A stretch of 57,414 nt of DNA, taken from contig PJAB01000031.1 in assembly GCA_002887195.1 (NCBI GenBank), forward strand, positions 1 to 57,414. The letters are read 5' to 3'. Below, one piece after another: positions 56,056 through 57,414 of this stretch. The stretch is from Chrysochromulina parva. Its lineage: Eukaryota > Haptophyta > Prymnesiales > Chrysochromulinaceae. The notes under the pieces were generated by a model that was given only the letters and a program-made list of their open reading frames with translations, had not been told where the DNA came from and made no database searches. The stretch's first letter is position 1, and every line of letters begins with the position of its first letter. Both the position numbers and the translations under genes were made by a program.

Positions 56056-56359
56056 GCGTTCACGTTCACGTTTATCTGCAGCTCGGCAAGACGAAATTCA
56101 TTTTACCTGCTTGCGAAAAGCCTAGCGAAAAGCAGGGGCGAAATGATGCGCAACCTAGCGGCTCTGCCTACATCTTGCCCTCCTACATGTACATGTAGCG
56201 GGCCAGGCAGACTTCCCCGGCGGGCGCAGAGCTATTTCACTTTGCATGAACAAAGTTTCATAACCGACATAACCGCCACGAGTTCCGAGCACCTTCGGCG
56301 TGCACGCTCGCCACCGGCGTCTCGTCTGAAGGCTCACCCTTCCAACGGGCGTCTTCAGG
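56056..56359. promoter_or_regulatory. Divergent intergenic region, PTH / MYB
   Basis: This 304-base region separates two outward-reading starts. A TACATGTACATGTA palindromic word lies near 56185-56199. No exon is seen. Confidence 0.4.
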
Positions 56360-57414
56360 ATGCAGTCACTTGCCGCCGCACGCCCCGCTCGCGCCTCGAC
56401 GCTCCCCGCCCGCTTCAAGGACTTCATGAGCACCGACGTCGCCGAGGCCGCTTCCTCGCCCTTTGCCACGTGGTCCGATTCCGCCCTCGGGAAGAAGCGC
56501 AGCCGCGCCGACCGTGGGCTAATGTCCATGCGCGAGCTCACAGTGGCCTTCGCCCAGGGCCACGCCTCCCCAGCGATCACGGCGATGCCGCCCATGCCCA
56601 GCGTCGACGCTGACGGCAATGTGCTCGCCAGTGCTCTCTTCCCCGCGGGGATCATCATGAGCCTGCCAAGCCCCGACGCCAACCTTAGCAAAAAGCTGCT
56701 GCGCCTCTCGCCGCCGCAGTCGCCCACGCCCCGGGAGGAGGAAGAGACGCTTGCACTGCTCGAGTCCCTCGTCAGCCAGGAGAGCCTCCTCGCGCCGCCG
56801 AGCCATTATTATGACGACAGCCTGTGCGGCAGAGCTGACGGCGAGGACAACCACGACAATGCCTTCACGGACGAGGTGTCGCAGCTCTTCCAGCTCTTGG
56901 GCGCCGAGGACGCGGTCGCCAACCGCACGCCCTTTGAGATGCTCGCCGACTCAGACATTCTCCTCGGCGCCGATGGCATGCTGTCGGACGCGTCGGACGC
57001 GTCGCACAGCGCGCCAACGATGATGGGCGAAGTGCCGCCCATGCCGGAGGCGGCGGTGGCTACCGCCCCGCTCCCCGTGCTTGCGCCGCTCCCCGTGCTG
57101 CCGCCGCCCCTGCAGCACCACCATCAGTGCCGGCCGTACCCGCCGCCGCCCCCGCAACATTGGCCCCCCACCAGCGCGCCCACCGCCGTGGCGGCCGAGA
57201 AGGCGGCGGCGTCGGCCGCCGCGGCCTCGCTCGGCGAGAAGGGCGCCTCCAGCGGCGCGATGCGCAACGTCGCCGAGCGCAAGGAATGGACAACCTCGGA
57301 TGACATTCTCATCCGCGAGAGCGTGCACACTCATGGCTTCAAGTGGCGCGTGATCGCCGCGCTGCTGCCCGGCCGCTCCGACGACGCTGTGCGCAACCGG
57401 TGGAACCGGCTCAA
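56360..57414 (+). CDS. MYB/SANT-type DNA-binding protein (3' end outside the window)
   Basis: An open frame starts at ATG 56360 and runs off the right edge (351 full codons and two bases). The first 280 residues are low-complexity: acidic, Ser/Pro-rich, Ala-rich, with hydrophobic acidic patches (FTDEVSQLFQLLGAED) that look like an activation region. The last visible part is a MYB repeat, EWTTSDDILIRESVHTHGFK followed by WRVIAALLPGRSDDAVRNRW. It keeps the three spaced Trp positions and the recognition helix, typical of the second or third repeat of R2R3 MYB proteins or of a SANT domain. A further repeat probably lies beyond the edge. I infer a transcription factor. Confidence 0.85.
   Translation, partial: MQSLAAARPARASTLPARFKDFMSTDVAEAASSPFATWSDSALGKKRSRADRGLMSMRELTVAFAQGHASPAITAMPPMPSVDADGNVLASALFPAGIIMSLPSPDANLSKKLLRLSPPQSPTPREEEETLALLESLVSQESLLAPPSHYYDDSLCGRADGEDNHDNAFTDEVSQLFQLLGAEDAVANRTPFEMLADSDILLGADGMLSDASDASHSAPTMMGEVPPMPEAAVATAPLPVLAPLPVLPPPLQHHHQCRPYPPPPPQHWPPTSAPTAVAAEKAAASAAAASLGEKGASSGAMRNVAERKEWTTSDDILIRESVHTHGFKWRVIAALLPGRSDDAVRNRWNRL

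Overview
The window reads as nuclear DNA of a photosynthetic, flagellated alga with a complex (red-type secondary) plastid, most likely a haptophyte. The grounds are: GC-rich coding DNA; short GT-AG introns, three of them with an unusual GTGCGC donor; a nucleoside diphosphate kinase whose presequence is a signal peptide followed by a transit peptide beginning with Phe; an intraflagellar transport gene (IFT74); and algal families such as an SGNH hydrolase with a conserved C-terminal module, a multi-pass membrane ADP-ribosyltransferase and an FG-GAP/VCBS remnant. The haptophyte call is inference; a stramenopile is the main alternative.

Layout. 0.5-8.2 kb: an F-box/pseudokinase/LRR protein, IFT74, a possible small antisense membrane protein, a putative plastid coiled-coil protein and plastid NDPK. 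8.7-17.5 kb: a membrane-anchored TPR/2-oxoglutarate oxygenase, an unknown membrane protein, a multi-pass ADP-ribosyltransferase and a metzincin protease interrupted by a TM-EF-hand-TM insertion. 17.8-23.5 kb: a coiled-coil protein, an ankyrin-TPR-ankyrin protein and mitochondrial-type 3-phosphoglycerate dehydrogenase. 23.8-29 kb: a very large SNF2 remodeller with PHD, three tandem Cro/XRE-like helices, MBD and a Tudor-like end. 29.6-41 kb: a p25-alpha-like protein, a Cys-rich type I membrane protein, a GOST-like 7TM protein, a multi-pass protein, a PP2C with expanded repeats, a TerC protein and a myristoylated PPEF-like phosphatase.

41-51.5 kb is gene-poor: a 72-bp tandem array, one SGNH hydrolase gene, a decayed FG-GAP fragment, a degenerate 150-200 bp repeat array and a frameshifted LINE-type retrotransposon. 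51.5-57.4 kb returns to genes: a WD40 protein, a BTG/Tob-domain protein, peptidyl-tRNA hydrolase and a MYB gene cut by the window edge.

Genes are compact, with seven introns inferred. Many lie in head-to-head pairs separated by 130-320 bp, which suggests shared bidirectional promoters. No tRNA, rRNA or CRISPR was recognised. Start codons are predictions: ATGs were chosen inside longer open frames, and unseen 5' exons remain possible.
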